This document shows positions 1-9,881 of a DNA stretch of 64,000 nucleotides, piece after piece. Position 1 is the first letter of the stretch, and each line of letters starts with the position of its first letter. The position numbers and the translations under genes were made by a program. This DNA is from Heyndrickxia sporothermodurans. GTDB taxonomy: Bacteria > Bacillota > Bacilli > Bacillales > Bacillaceae_C. The stretch lies in NCBI GenBank assembly GCA_016756695.1, contig CP066701.1, positions 2,198,001 through 2,262,000 of the forward strand, read 5' to 3'. The notes under the pieces were generated by a model. The model was not told the origin of the DNA and made no database searches. It worked only from the letters and a program-made list of their open reading frames with translations.

Positions 1-116
1 CTTTAAACTAAATTTGTAGTATTTTCTACATATGGCTGTAGTTTGTTGTAGGTTGGGGTGATTTTCTTTAAAATAGGGGAATAGTGAACTATATTTATTT
101 TTGGAAGGTGTGTATT

Positions 117-689
117 ATGAAAAGGTTAAATAAATGGATGTTATTTCTTGTGATCATGTTGGTTGGTTCGATTATGCTTGCTGCATGTGGGAAGGATGAA
201 AAAACGGAGAAGAAAAGCGAAACGAACACAGCGACGGAAAGTAAGAAACAAAATCAACAAACACCGCCTAATGAATCAACTGTTTCTGATGCTGCACCAC
301 CAATAAAGGAAGCGGAAAATCTTCCGGCAAAAGAAAAAAAAGCACTGCTGGCCGTTTTGGATCAACATATTTCCACATTCAATAAAAAAGATTTATCAGG
401 ATATATGGATACCGTTTCAAAAAATCCAACCTCGTTTAAATATGATGAAGAAAAAGCTTATATGAAAAACATTTTTGATACGATGAATATCCAAATTAAA
501 CCGGAGAATGTTGTTATCATCGATTATAAAAAAACAGAAGCAAATATTTTCACCCAAATGAAAACGATCGTTTCCGAAGCAGGAAAAAAGAAAAAAAAGA
601 TAGAGAAAGTTAGTCGTCAAATCAACACTTTTCGAAAAGAAGACGGAAAATGGAAACTTATCGCGACGTACGCAATGGAAACGAAGTAA
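117..689 (+). CDS. Lipoprotein with NTF2-like C-terminal domain
   Basis: The protein has a lysine-rich start, a hydrophobic stretch and a lipobox (LAAC) with the lipidated Cys at residue 24, so it should be anchored on the outer face of the membrane. A low-complexity Lys/Glu/Thr linker follows to about residue 80. The C-terminal 110 residues (HISTFNKKDLSGYMDTV onward, ending in DGKWKLIATYAMETK) look like an NTF2/SnoaL-type fold; this fold call is inference. I chose ATG 117 because GGAAGGTG lies just upstream and the signal peptide starts there; an in-frame ATG at 84 would add an unlikely N-terminal extension. Function unknown. It stands alone before gnd. Confidence 0.7.
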   Translation: MKRLNKWMLFLVIMLVGSIMLAACGKDEKTEKKSETNTATESKKQNQQTPPNESTVSDAAPPIKEAENLPAKEKKALLAVLDQHISTFNKKDLSGYMDTVSKNPTSFKYDEEKAYMKNIFDTMNIQIKPENVVIIDYKKTEANIFTQMKTIVSEAGKKKKKIEKVSRQINTFRKEDGKWKLIATYAMETK

Positions 690-874
690 GAACTTCGAAC
701 ATATTTCCGTAAAAAAAACGTTAACCTGAAAGTTGCTGAATGACCATTTTCATTAGTTTTTTGAGACAAAAACAACAAATTTTTCAAAAAGAGCAGGCTA
801 AAAAACTTGCATGGAATTTTTTTTCTTTTATAATGAAGGTATTGTGAAATAAAGTTTGAAAGGCGGCATATGAC

Positions 875-1771
875 ATGCAAATTGGTATGGTTGGTTTAGG
901 AAAAATGGGCTATCAGCTTTCATTAAACCTAATTGAAAAAGGATATAAAGTATCTGCGTATGATGTTAATAAAGAATCGGTCGATAATATTTCTAAAGAT
1001 GGTGGACAAGGAGCTTACACATTAGAAGAACTTGTGCAACAACTTGAAAGCCCACGTAAGCTTTGGATGATGGTTCCGGCAGGAGACATTACTGAACAAG
1101 TTTTCAATCAGTTACTCCCATTATTAGATGAAGGCGATATTCTTATTGATGGCGGAAACGCTCATTATAAAGATTCTCTTCGTCGTCACGCTACTTCAAA
1201 AGAAAAAGGTGTTTACTACCTTGACTGTGGGACAAGCGGTGGTGTAGAAGGTGCACGCTACGGCGCATGTACAATGATTGGTGGAGATAAAGAAGCTTTT
1301 GCACAAGTTGAAAAAGTATTCGAAGACATCTCTGTTGAAAAAGGTTATCTTTACACAGGTGAAGCAGGAAGCGGACATTTCCTTAAAATGATCCATAATG
1401 GTATCGAATACGGAATGATGCAAGCAATCGCTGAAGGCTTTGATATTTTAGAAAAAAGTCCATTCGATTACGACTATGAAAAAGTATCAACCGTTTGGAA
1501 CCACGGTTCTGTTATCCGTTCATGGTTAATGGAATTAATGGAGAATGCTTTCTCTAAAGACAGCAAACTAGATAAGATCAAAGGTGTTATGCAATCATCT
1601 GGTGAAGGAAAATGGACAGTTGAAACAGCTCTTGACTTGCAAACTGCCGCACCGGTTATCGCTTTATCATTAATGATGCGCTATCGTTCCCTAGAAGATG
1701 ATACATTTACTGGAAAAGTTGTCGCTGCACTCCGCAACGAATTCGGCGGCCACGCAGTTGTTGAAAAATAA
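875..1771 (+). CDS. gnd: 6-phosphogluconate dehydrogenase, short (GntZ/YqeC) type
   Basis: Oxidises and decarboxylates 6-phosphogluconate to ribulose 5-phosphate in the pentose phosphate pathway. The Rossmann motif GMVGLGKMG is at the N-terminus, the substrate loop DCGTSGGVEGARYG lies near residues 118-130, and the catalytic Lys/Asn pair (SGHFLKMIHN, about K171 and N175) is intact. At 298 aa it matches the short branch of the family (B. subtilis YqeC length) rather than the ~470-aa GndA type; many short members prefer NAD, but that is family knowledge. The start has AAAGGCGG upstream. It is monocistronic, with a terminator just after the stop. Confidence 0.9.
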   Translation: MQIGMVGLGKMGYQLSLNLIEKGYKVSAYDVNKESVDNISKDGGQGAYTLEELVQQLESPRKLWMMVPAGDITEQVFNQLLPLLDEGDILIDGGNAHYKDSLRRHATSKEKGVYYLDCGTSGGVEGARYGACTMIGGDKEAFAQVEKVFEDISVEKGYLYTGEAGSGHFLKMIHNGIEYGMMQAIAEGFDILEKSPFDYDYEKVSTVWNHGSVIRSWLMELMENAFSKDSKLDKIKGVMQSSGEGKWTVETALDLQTAAPVIALSLMMRYRSLEDDTFTGKVVAALRNEFGGHAVVEK

Positions 1772-1788
1772 GTCATCGAATTTGACAA

Positions 1789-1818
1789 GGCACTTAGGAA
1801 TAAACCTAGGTGTCTTTT
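1789..1818 (+). terminator. Rho-independent terminator after gnd
   Basis: Inverted repeat CACTTAGG / CCTAGGTG with a six-base loop, followed by a T-rich run. Confidence 0.75.
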
Positions 1819-1940
1819 GTTTTAACGGACCAAACACGGAAGAAATTCCTGCATAATAATAATTCTCCCCAAATCCCTTTCCAAATCGTCCAATCTTTTA
1901 TAAAATGAAAGCAAACGAAATTGAGGATGATAAATAAACA

Positions 1941-2783
1941 ATGAAAATTGCCATAGTGACAGACAGTACAGCTTACATTCCGAAGGACGTTCGTGACAAG
2001 CTGAATATACATATGATCCCTCTTAGCGTCGTCATCGGCGGCGAAACGTACGAGGAAGAAATTGACTTAAACGCCGAACAGTTTTATGAAGAGTTAAAAA
2101 GAAAAGACCGCTTTCCTACCTCATCACAACCACCATCTGGAAAATTCGTTGCCCTTTTTGAATCGTTGGCGAAAGATTATGACGCAATTATTAGTATCCA
2201 CCTTTCAAGTGGCATTAGTGGTACCTATCAAGGAGCAATCACAGCGGGAACAATGGTTGATGGTGTCAAGGTGTATGCGTACGATTCAGAAATAAGTTGC
2301 ATGGCCCAAGGCTTTTATGCGATAGAAGCAGCAAAGATGGCTGCAGAAGGGAAATCACCGGAAGAAATCATCGCCCGTTTAGACGTAATGAAAGCCTCAC
2401 TACGAGCGTATTTCATGGTTGATGACCTCTCCAATCTCCAAAGAGGTGGACGTCTCACAAGTGCCCAAGCCATCATCGGAAGCTTGTTAAAAGTAAAACC
2501 ACTGCTTCATTTTGTTGATAAAGTAATTGTGCCATTTGAAAAAATCCGCACACGCAAAAAGGCGATGAATCGGATTGCCGAATTAATTGGCGAGGACGCG
2601 TCGAAAGGCATACCACTGCAAGCATCCATCATTCATGCAAATCGTGAAGAAGATGCTAAAGAATGGAAAGCTGAACTTGAACAGCTTTATCCAAATGTCG
2701 ACTTTTCAATCAGCTATTTCGGTCCCGTTATTGCTACTCACCTCGGTGAAGGAGCAATGGGATTAACTTGGACAATTAAATAA
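1941..2783 (+). CDS. degV: DegV family fatty-acid-binding protein (FakB-like)
   Basis: The opening MKIAIVTDSTAYIP, the central HLSSGISGTYQGA and the later DDLSNLQRGGRLTSAQA motifs are the DegV/FakB signatures. FakB proteins hold a fatty acid and present it to the fatty-acid kinase FakA; the family assignment is firm, the ligand is not visible here. Length (280 aa) is normal. In B. subtilis degV also sits directly before comFA, so the synteny supports the name. The degS-degU pair usually found upstream is absent: gnd occupies that place in this window. Confidence 0.88.
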   Translation: MKIAIVTDSTAYIPKDVRDKLNIHMIPLSVVIGGETYEEEIDLNAEQFYEELKRKDRFPTSSQPPSGKFVALFESLAKDYDAIISIHLSSGISGTYQGAITAGTMVDGVKVYAYDSEISCMAQGFYAIEAAKMAAEGKSPEEIIARLDVMKASLRAYFMVDDLSNLQRGGRLTSAQAIIGSLLKVKPLLHFVDKVIVPFEKIRTRKKAMNRIAELIGEDASKGIPLQASIIHANREEDAKEWKAELEQLYPNVDFSISYFGPVIATHLGEGAMGLTWTIK

Positions 2784-2788
2784 CAGTT

Positions 2789-2819
2789 GACGCCATTCGT
2801 AAAAGAATGGCGTCCTTTA
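2789..2819 (+). terminator. Terminator between degV and comFA
   Basis: GACGCCATTC / GAATGGCGTC perfect stem with a short loop and following T run, immediately after the degV stop. Confidence 0.75.
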
Positions 2820-2834
2820 AAAGGAGTGAATCAT

Positions 2835-4207
2835 TTGTCAGCCGAATTTCCCCCCGAATTACAAACCTTTCTCACTGGCCGCAAACTTCTCCAAAACGAA
2901 ATCCCTTTCCCGCAAAAACTAATCACACTACACGAAAAAAATGGCTATATCTCATCAACCCCAGGAATAACGACACAAAAATGTGAACGCTGCGGAAACA
3001 CAGCCACCAATCTTTTCGCTAAGTTCCCCTGTGCAAAATGCCAAAAAGAATGCACTTATTGCCGAAACTGTATCATGATGGGACGAGTCTCAACTTGTAC
3101 GCCTTTATATCAATGGACCGGCCCAGCGCCGACCATCAAAATAGAAGAATCCCCACTACAATGGGACGGCACACTTTCACCGGGTCAACGAACTGCCTCG
3201 GAAAAAGTTCAATCAGCCATCCAAACAAAATCCGAGCTCCTCGTCTGGGCGGTATGTGGCGCAGGAAAAACAGAGATCCTTTTTGAAGGCGTTAATGAAG
3301 CCTTAAAACAAAACATGAGAGTCTGCATTGCCACACCCCGCACAGATGTCGTTCTCGAACTTGCCCCTCGATTGCAAAAAGTTTTTCCAGCGATCCAAGT
3401 GGCAACCCTTTATGGAGGAAGTGAAGATCGACATCTATTTTCACCCTTAACGATCGCAACGACCCACCAATTATTCCGTTTCTACGAGGCTTTTGATGCC
3501 ATCATTGTCGATGAGGTCGACGCCTTTCCGTACTCCTACGACCACACACTACAATGGGCCGTGAAAAAATCAGCCAAAAGCTCCGCAGCAAAAATCTATT
3601 TAACCGCAACACCTAATGAAAAATGGCAGCTTGAATGTAAAACAGGAAAACGTCCATTTATCACAATCCCAGCTAGATTTCACCGCTATCCATTACCAGT
3701 CCCAGCATTCAAATGGTGTGGAAATTGGAAAAAGTCATTTGAAAAAGGAATCATCCCAGCTCCAATCGAAAAATGGACAAAAGAAAGAATACAAAGGGGA
3801 AAACAAGCACTTATTTTTCTCCCGAACATCAAACTTATGGAAAAGACCGCTCCCTACTTTAGAAAACTCCATCCAAACATCGAATCCGTCCATGCTGAAG
3901 ACCCAAACAGGAAAGCCAAAGTTGAACGAATGCGCAAAAAAGTAACACAAATCCTTCTCACGACGACCATTCTCGAAAGAGGTGTCACGTTTCCGAATAT
4001 TGATGTCGCAGTCGTTGGAGCCGAAGATGGCATTTTTACCGAGGCAGCCCTTGTGCAAATTTCCGGTCGCGTCGGAAGAAGTTCACAACATCCAACTGAA
4101 ACATCACGTTTTTCCATCATGGACGAACAAGGGCGATGAACAAAGCGTACAACCATATTATCCAAATGAATAAAGAAGCGAAAGAAAGGGGATTAATCGA
4201 TGTCTGA
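2835..4207 (+). pseudogene. comFA: comFA, DNA-uptake ATPase, frameshifted near the 3' end
   Basis: ComFA is the cytoplasmic DEAD-type ATPase of the competence DNA-uptake machine. Visible are the Cys4 zinc finger (CERCGN... CAKC, CTYCRNC), Walker A CGAGKTE, the DEVDA motif II and the GRVGR motif VI. The start is TTG 2835 with GGAGTG 8 nt upstream. Around 4098 the frame breaks: the original frame stops at 4137-4139 (ending IMDEQGR), while the +1 frame continues with FFHHGRTRAMNKAYNHIIQM and ends KERGLIDV at 4207, overlapping the comFC start. One missing G in CCAACTG(G)AAACATC restores the ComFA C-terminus. This is either a real one-base deletion or a sequencing error. Confidence 0.85.
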
Positions 4208-4279
4208 CCATTGTTTAAATTGTCATCTCCCACTTCCATTCGATCTCACCTGGCAATCACTATTCAAACAGCTACCACC

Positions 4280-6061
4280 CTCCCTCTATAAATGTTGATA
4301 CATCAACGGTTTGACCCGTTGGTAGGGTGTCAAAAAAATATTTTTCGACACGGACCCTAACTTTATTTTCATAATATGTGAAACTATTCCAATAAATAGG
4401 TACGCTACGCGGTCACTACTGGATAATTATGGAAAGTAGTGATAGGGAATTATACGATGCACAATGGATCTCTGCGTAGCTTATGATGACGTACCCTCCC
4501 ATGTCTCTGGGCATCTATGTGCCTACATTCCTTCGTTCGGTCTAGTCATAAGGCAGAGGCTAGCGAAGCTCCTATAGGGACTCTAGGTCGAATGGTGAAA
4601 ATAATGCCAGCTTCTCCGTGTCATCCTGTTGTCTAGGTCTAGTTAAGGGGCTGTAGGGATTTAAGCTGCCTCTAAGAGACTTGGAATATCCCTCATCATT
4701 CGCTGTGCGTCAAACGCTTTGTGCTTAGTGCTAATTCCATGTAATACTTTTAACAGTTTACCGCATAGAACCACGATGGATTGTTTCTTGCGTAAAGGAT
4801 TAACCTGACGGTTCGTGTAATACTCATGTAGCTTTCTAAAAGCTTCATTGTGGCGGATCATCGGCATCATGACTCGGAACAGGAGAGCGCGTAGCTTTCT
4901 TCTACCCCGTTTAGAGATTCGTTTTTGCCCTTTGTGCATACCAGAGGAATTTTCACGTAACGTTAATCCCGCGAGTTTGATTAGTTGGCGTGGATCTTCG
5001 TAGTGTGAAAAACTTCCGATTTCAGCTAATAGGTCAACGATTGTCGTATCTCCAAGCCCTGGTACCGTTGACAGCCATTCGTATTCTACTGACATTTTTA
5101 CAAGCTCAACTAAGCGCTCCGTAATACCCTCAATATCTTTTTCTAGCTGGTGGTAACGGCGGACAAGTGTGGCTATTTCAATACGGGCCATCTCACATCC
5201 TTCCGTTACTCCGATAGAGCTAGCTGCGACTTCGATAAGGCGCACTGCTTTTGGTCTTTGGGGGGATTTTAGTCCCTCGACCTTTCGATAAAGGGATAAC
5301 ACTTCATCCGGGTGTTTCTGGTGAAGATCACTTGGAAATGGAGTGCATTCAAGTGCGGCCATAGCCATTTTTCCGAATGACGGAAATACTTGAACGAACT
5401 CTGGAAAATAGCGATCTAACCAGCGAATTATCATGTTTTTGACGGCTCCTAGCTCCTCAGTCAATTTACTACGGAATGTAGAACCAGCACGAAGTTCAGC
5501 TTCCATCCCTTTGAGGATTCGCGGATAACTAAAGCGTCCATCCTTTACAAGACGAGCGATTACCAGTGCATCTTTACGGTCATGTTTGGTTGGCAGATTG
5601 TCATCCAACTCTTTTGACCGTTTGACATGCATCGGATTCGTCATGACTAAGGAAATGCCTCGTTCTTCAAGGAAATAGGCTAAATTTAGCCAGTAATGGC
5701 CAGTAGGTTCAATCCCGACAATGACTTCTGTCTTTTCGCTTTCTTTCATTTCAGTCAAAATACGTTGATATAAATACTCAAAGCCGTTATTAGATTGATA
5801 AACTGAGAAAGACTTTTGGAGCACCCGGCCACGATCGTCTACAAAGCAAGCGTAATGTGTCCGCTTTGCGATATCGATCCCTACAACGAGTGTTTTTTCG
5901 GTGACTTGATTAATTTTCTGATTTTGTTTAAAATCCATTATGGAGTCCTCCTTGGTTAACAAATTAGGGGTCAATTCATCGACGATTTGACACCCCGCAT
6001 CATACCAAGAGGGCTCTTTTTGTTCAAGTCCCCGAAAATCCTTCTAACAGGAATGCTCCTA
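4280..6061 (-). mobile_element. IS110-family insertion sequence, copy 1
   Basis: A 1782-bp segment is shared with 22531-24312 in opposite orientation; I saw one base difference in the noncoding end (AATT at about 4433-4436 versus CATT). It has one transposase gene, a ~120-bp noncoding end upstream and a ~370-bp noncoding end downstream of it. Subterminal inverted repeats GGGTGTCAAA / TTTGACACCC lie inside the ends. There are no terminal inverted repeats and no clear target duplication, as expected for IS110. Both copies sit at the same short target, CTCCCTCTA. Confidence 0.9.
4661..5938 (-). CDS. IS110-family DEDD transposase
   Basis: The N-terminal RuvC-like DEDD domain shows VGIDIAKRTHYACFVD, VIVGIEPTGHYW and the KHDRKDALVIARL pair. 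The C-terminal half has the transposase_20 segment STVPGLGDTTIVDLLAEIG with the conserved Ser region (LRENSSG). The protein is identical to the copy at 22654. I start it at the ATG preceded by AAGGAGG (425 aa); an upstream in-frame ATG would add 12 residues. The members of this family characterised so far use an element-encoded bridge RNA to pick targets. Confidence 0.93.
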   Translation of the reverse strand: MDFKQNQKINQVTEKTLVVGIDIAKRTHYACFVDDRGRVLQKSFSVYQSNNGFEYLYQRILTEMKESEKTEVIVGIEPTGHYWLNLAYFLEERGISLVMTNPMHVKRSKELDDNLPTKHDRKDALVIARLVKDGRFSYPRILKGMEAELRAGSTFRSKLTEELGAVKNMIIRWLDRYFPEFVQVFPSFGKMAMAALECTPFPSDLHQKHPDEVLSLYRKVEGLKSPQRPKAVRLIEVAASSIGVTEGCEMARIEIATLVRRYHQLEKDIEGITERLVELVKMSVEYEWLSTVPGLGDTTIVDLLAEIGSFSHYEDPRQLIKLAGLTLRENSSGMHKGQKRISKRGRRKLRALLFRVMMPMIRHNEAFRKLHEYYTNRQVNPLRKKQSIVVLCGKLLKVLHGISTKHKAFDAQRMMRDIPSLLEAA

Positions 6062-6749
6062 TTTATGTAAAGACTGCAAAAAGCAATTGGTTCCCATTCG
6101 CCGGCCAATCTGTCCAAAATGCAGCCGCCCGCTTGAAAATCTTTCGAAAGACTATATTAAGGGGGATATATGTCTCGACTGCTATCGCTGGGAAAAGGAT
6201 GCAAACTGGGCATCTATTCTTGATAAAAATATTTCTATCTATGAATACAATGACTTTTTAAAAGATTTGCTTGCCCGTTTCAAATATCGCGGCGACTATA
6301 TACTAGCAAAAATTTTTTCACAAAAAATCCAAAAGGAACTAGAAAAAATTAGCTACGACGCAATCGTTCCGATCCCGCTTAGCAATGAACGACTTCTCGA
6401 ACGAGGCTTCAACCAATCCACCGCATTAGCGACCGAAGCAAACATAAACGTTGCTAATCTCCTAACAAGAGTGCATACCGAAAAACAATCAAAAAAGTCT
6501 CGCCAGGAACGAATTCATCTTCAACAAGTTTTCAATCGAAGAGATGACGTTAAACTGGAAGGGGAAAATATTCTCCTGATCGATGACATCTATACAACGG
6601 GCTCAACACTTAGACATGCGGCAAAAATATTAAAGGAGGCAGGCGCAAAAAGCGTCACATCCATTACAATTGCAAGAGGTTAACTATTAACAAAATCAAA
6701 TCACATCCGATATAATAAATATATTAGTGATCAGTAGGAGGAGAACCGG

Positions 6750-7148
6750 ATGGCAGATTTAGAAAACTGTCCGAAATGTGGTGCATTGTATATTAAAAAC
6801 AATGTTCGTGACGTCTGTGAAAAATGCTATAAAGAAGAAGAAAAACGATATGAAGTTGTTTATAAATTTTTGAAAAAACGCGAAAATCGCTCGGCTACTA
6901 AAGATACCGTCGTTGAAGAAACAGGAGTCGAAGAGGAATTACTATATAAATGGGTTCGTAAAGGCCGGCTCCAGCTCGCACAATTCCCTAACCTTGGATA
7001 TCCTTGTGCAAAATGTGGAACAATCATAAGAGAAGGGAAACTCTGTGTAAAATGTACAGGAAGCATCCTAAATGACCTAGAATTACATAAAAAAGAAGAA
7101 AAACGAAAAGAAGAACTCCAAAAACGCACATACTATAGTCAGTCATAA
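6750..7148 (+). CDS. yvyF: Flagellar operon protein YvyF
   Basis: A 132-aa protein with two cysteine pairs of the CPKC...CEKC type at the N-terminus and CAKC...CVKC in the middle, plus a DNA-binding-like segment (TKDTVVEETGVEEELLYKWVRKGRL) between them. This matches the family found between comFC and flgM in Bacilli. In B. subtilis YvyF acts with FlgM and the flagellar regulon, but the mechanism is poorly known. RBS GGAGGAG is optimal. A terminator follows, so flgM relies largely on its own promoter. Confidence 0.85.
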   Translation: MADLENCPKCGALYIKNNVRDVCEKCYKEEEKRYEVVYKFLKKRENRSATKDTVVEETGVEEELLYKWVRKGRLQLAQFPNLGYPCAKCGTIIREGKLCVKCTGSILNDLELHKKEEKRKEELQKRTYYSQS

Positions 7149-7155
7149 TTAACAA

Positions 7156-7186
7156 AAAAATCCAAACTCGCTGTTTGGATTTTTGA
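7156..7186 (+). terminator. Terminator after yvyF
   Basis: AAAAATCCAAAC / GTTTGGATTTTT perfect 12-bp inverted repeat with a 5-base loop. Confidence 0.8.
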
Positions 7187-7207
7187 CTAAATGGGAAAAA
7201 TCGACTA

Positions 7208-7234
7208 TAAAACTTTCACAAAAACTACCGATAT
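7208..7234 (+). promoter_or_regulatory. Sigma-D promoter of flgM operon
   Basis: TAAA at 7208-7211, 15-nt spacer, ACCGATAT at 7227-7234; consensus is TAAA-N15-GCCGATAT. It drives flgM and the genes behind it, which gives the usual sigma-D/FlgM feedback. Confidence 0.8.
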
Positions 7235-7279
7235 AAACAATATAGGAAAAAATACGTTCGAACGAAAGGGGCGTAACCA

Positions 7280-7540
7280 ATGAAAATTAACAACATTGGA
7301 AATCATGGAATCAACCCATATAAAAAGCAAATGAATAAAATGGAACAAGTAAATAAGAGCGGAAAACAAGTTGATAAAGTAGAGATATCCGGTGCGGCAA
7401 AGGAAATGCAGCAACTATCGAGCATCGAAAAAGAACGCCAAGCAAAAGTGGAACAATTAAAAAAACAAGTCGAGAACGGTCAGTATAAGATCGATCCGGA
7501 GAAAATTTCCACTAGTATAATGAAATATTACCGACCATAA
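7280..7540 (+). CDS. flgM: Anti-sigma-D factor FlgM
   Basis: FlgM binds and holds sigma-D until the hook-basal body is finished. The 86-aa protein starts MKINNIGNHGINPYKKQ and has the conserved VDKVEISGAAKEMQQL region and the C-terminal helix ending in KYYRP, all typical. RBS AAAGGGGCG is upstream. It is the first gene behind a sigma-D promoter. Confidence 0.9.
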   Translation: MKINNIGNHGINPYKKQMNKMEQVNKSGKQVDKVEISGAAKEMQQLSSIEKERQAKVEQLKKQVENGQYKIDPEKISTSIMKYYRP

Positions 7541-7562
7541 AGTTTAACGGAGCGTGAGAAAC

Positions 7563-9881
7563 ATGCAAGTGCAAAATGATATGAAGATTCCATCTTTTAC
7601 ACAACAAGAAAAGCCCCTTGAATTAAAAGCGGGCGATGTCTATCAAGCAACAATAAAAGATAAAATCTCTGATCATGAGGCTGTACTGCAAATTAGAGGC
7701 CAAGAGGTAAAAGTGAGTATCCAAGGTAATTTCCCTTCAAGCGGGAATTTGTCAATTGAAGTAAAGGATACAAAACAGGCCATGCCAGTTGTAAAAGCGC
7801 TCCCACAAACAGAAGCAGCAGTTAATCAACAAAAGACTGTCCCATTTGTTATGGGAAATACAAAATTACCTGATGATTTAAAGGCTGCTGTAAACCTCCT
7901 AATGAAACACAATATTCCTCTTGAACAAACCACACTAAATCAAGTGAAGTCTTTTATGGAGCATGAAACAGGGACAACTACTCAAAAGTTGGAAACAATT
8001 GCAGCAATCATAAACAAAGGCTTGGATCTCACAAAGTCCCAGTTACAAGCAGTTCATCAAGCATTGCACTCATCTTCAATCGAACAGCTTGTTCAAGACA
8101 TCGCCCCTGGCTTTGATCAGAAAACAATGGAAGCGATAAAAGGCAACACTACAGTCATTCTTTCAAAAAATAGAAACATTACTCAATCGGATCAGCTTTA
8201 TCGTGTTGGTATGGATAAAGTAAATGAGGTTCTAGAAAAATTAGCACAGGGTATAAAGGATCCGCAAAAACTGCGGTTAATTGACTCATTACAAAAGGAA
8301 TTAATAAAGGAAGGAGGATTGGAGCGGGTAATCAAACTTCTTCACGCGAATTTTTCCAGTGAGCTTAAAGCCGATCCTGCCCTATCCTCTTTAGTAAAAG
8401 ATGCGATAAAACTTGGGTCACTAAGTCAATCATTCTTATTTGAAGCAGTAGAAAAATCGAACGTTCAGACGAATCAGGCAAATACCATTCAACAGGCGAT
8501 CAAAATGGTTCAAAAAAGCCCAAATATGAATGAACTGATGCAATTCATTAAAGAGCAACTAATAGATTCAACCAATCTATCAACTATAGAATCAGAATCA
8601 TTGAGAAACGTAGTGGAACATGCTGAACAGCTTCAGTCAAGTGGACGAGAATTGGCAGCACGTAAAGAATTGATGACCGAATTACATGCCATTAATAAAA
8701 ATCATAAACTGCCTGTGACAGCGCCTATCTCGGAAGATACCGCATACCAAGTCAATGATGATTTCTTAGCAACATTGCCTATCCAGTCTAAGGATGTAAT
8801 CGTCACGACGATTACAAAAAAGCTATCACAAGCGGCTATTGATTTTAAAGAAATAAAAAGGGAAATTTCAAACAATCTACAATCAATAATTAAATTATTT
8901 GATATGTTTAAACAAAATGCCGGAAACCAAGCAAAGCCCTTATTAGAATCAACGATTAAACAATTGGATAAAGCCATTTTACGAAGCGATTTTATGCTTT
9001 ATACCGATATGACAACAGAAAAGAAGCTATTACAAGCAAGTTCACAGTTAAATGAAGCGAAAAAGCTTTTAAGCACAGGCAATTTTTCGGACGCAAATAA
9101 AATTGTAAGTGAAGTCAAAACGATGATGGACAAGTTGATTTTTAAACCTTCAAATGTGAAAGTACAGCATTTTGTAACAAAAGAATTTTTACAGCAAGAG
9201 GAGCCATCATTATCTAAGCAGCTGGTTCATTCATTAAATGAATCAAACCAAACATTAAAGCAATCACCATCTGCACGACAAGCATTTGAGTTTGTCCGAA
9301 ATTTAGGTTTAACCTATGAGTCAGAACAGGCACATTCCTTATTCACCAAAGGGCAAGGTCAAGCATCGTTAGACTCTACTGTGAAAGGGATCTTACAGAG
9401 GCTTGCACAGACTGAAGGGAATCCTACGATAGACCAAGCATTGCAAAACCTTACCGGACAACAGCTATTAAGCAGGTCAGATCAATCAAGTACACAAAGT
9501 TTAATGTTTGCTCTACCATTTCTTATTCAAAATAAAGTGGAGAATGTGAAAGTCTATATTAATTCTAAAAATCAGTCGGAAAAAATAGATTGGGAGCATT
9601 GTAGTCTTTATTTTCTATTTGAAACGAAGAAGCTTGGTGAAGTGGGGATTCTACTTTCCTCCTCAGATCGGACCCTAAATCTCACGATAAAAAACGACCG
9701 CCAAGGATTTAAGGAAAAAATTACACCACTTGCTGAAGTTGCAAAAGAAAGATTAAAGGAAATCGGCTATAACATAGGGACAATCCAATTTACACGATTA
9801 ACAGAGTCAAATAAATCTTTGACACCTAAAGTAGATTCCGAAAAAAAGAACATTACAAGAGGATTGGACTTTACGATATGA
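7563..9881 (+). CDS. Large FliK-like (YlqG-type) flagellar protein
   Basis: A 772-aa, mostly helical, Gln/Lys-rich protein. The N-terminus (LELKAGDVYQATIKDKISDHEAVLQIRGQEVKV, read as a short beta domain) and C-terminus (LMFALPFLIQNKVENVKVYI, then ETKKLGEVGILLSSSDRTLNLTI) resemble the C-terminal domain of the hook-length protein FliK. In B. subtilis the YlqG/YlqH pair has the same arrangement at another locus; here the next gene is the YlqH-like partner, with an ATGA overlap. I start at ATG 7563; GTG 7554 is only 2 nt behind the GGAG. The role in export control is inferred from family resemblance. Confidence 0.65.
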   Translation: MQVQNDMKIPSFTQQEKPLELKAGDVYQATIKDKISDHEAVLQIRGQEVKVSIQGNFPSSGNLSIEVKDTKQAMPVVKALPQTEAAVNQQKTVPFVMGNTKLPDDLKAAVNLLMKHNIPLEQTTLNQVKSFMEHETGTTTQKLETIAAIINKGLDLTKSQLQAVHQALHSSSIEQLVQDIAPGFDQKTMEAIKGNTTVILSKNRNITQSDQLYRVGMDKVNEVLEKLAQGIKDPQKLRLIDSLQKELIKEGGLERVIKLLHANFSSELKADPALSSLVKDAIKLGSLSQSFLFEAVEKSNVQTNQANTIQQAIKMVQKSPNMNELMQFIKEQLIDSTNLSTIESESLRNVVEHAEQLQSSGRELAARKELMTELHAINKNHKLPVTAPISEDTAYQVNDDFLATLPIQSKDVIVTTITKKLSQAAIDFKEIKREISNNLQSIIKLFDMFKQNAGNQAKPLLESTIKQLDKAILRSDFMLYTDMTTEKKLLQASSQLNEAKKLLSTGNFSDANKIVSEVKTMMDKLIFKPSNVKVQHFVTKEFLQQEEPSLSKQLVHSLNESNQTLKQSPSARQAFEFVRNLGLTYESEQAHSLFTKGQGQASLDSTVKGILQRLAQTEGNPTIDQALQNLTGQQLLSRSDQSSTQSLMFALPFLIQNKVENVKVYINSKNQSEKIDWEHCSLYFLFETKKLGEVGILLSSSDRTLNLTIKNDRQGFKEKITPLAEVAKERLKEIGYNIGTIQFTRLTESNKSLTPKVDSEKKNITRGLDFTI

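Larger units (their letters stand above)
4200..6683 (+). pseudogene. comFC: comFC, competence phosphoribosyltransferase-like protein, cut by an IS110-family element
   Basis: ComFC couples a zinc-finger N-terminus to a PRTase-like domain and is required for DNA uptake. The first 30 or so codons (MSDHCLNCHLPLPFDL...LPPS) run from ATG 4200 to about 4288. Reading resumes on the far side of the insertion at about 6056 with YLCKDCKKQLVPIRRPIC, then CPKC, the 5-phosphoribosyl-binding loop region LLIDDIYTTGSTLRHA and the stop at 6683. Joining across the insertion gives ...LPPSLYLCKDC... without loss, so the gene was intact before transposition. The remaining downstream ORF could initiate at TTG 6087 but would lack the first zinc-finger half. 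Probably non-functional. Confidence 0.88.

Noticed and set aside
1-116. Promoter or RNA gene at the window start
   Set aside because: AT-rich sequence without a convincing promoter pair, tRNA-like fold or conserved motif; nothing supportable.
7563-9881. Giant repeat or adhesin protein
   Set aside because: No repeats or signal peptide; FliK-like C-terminus and the coupled FlhB-like gene explain it better.
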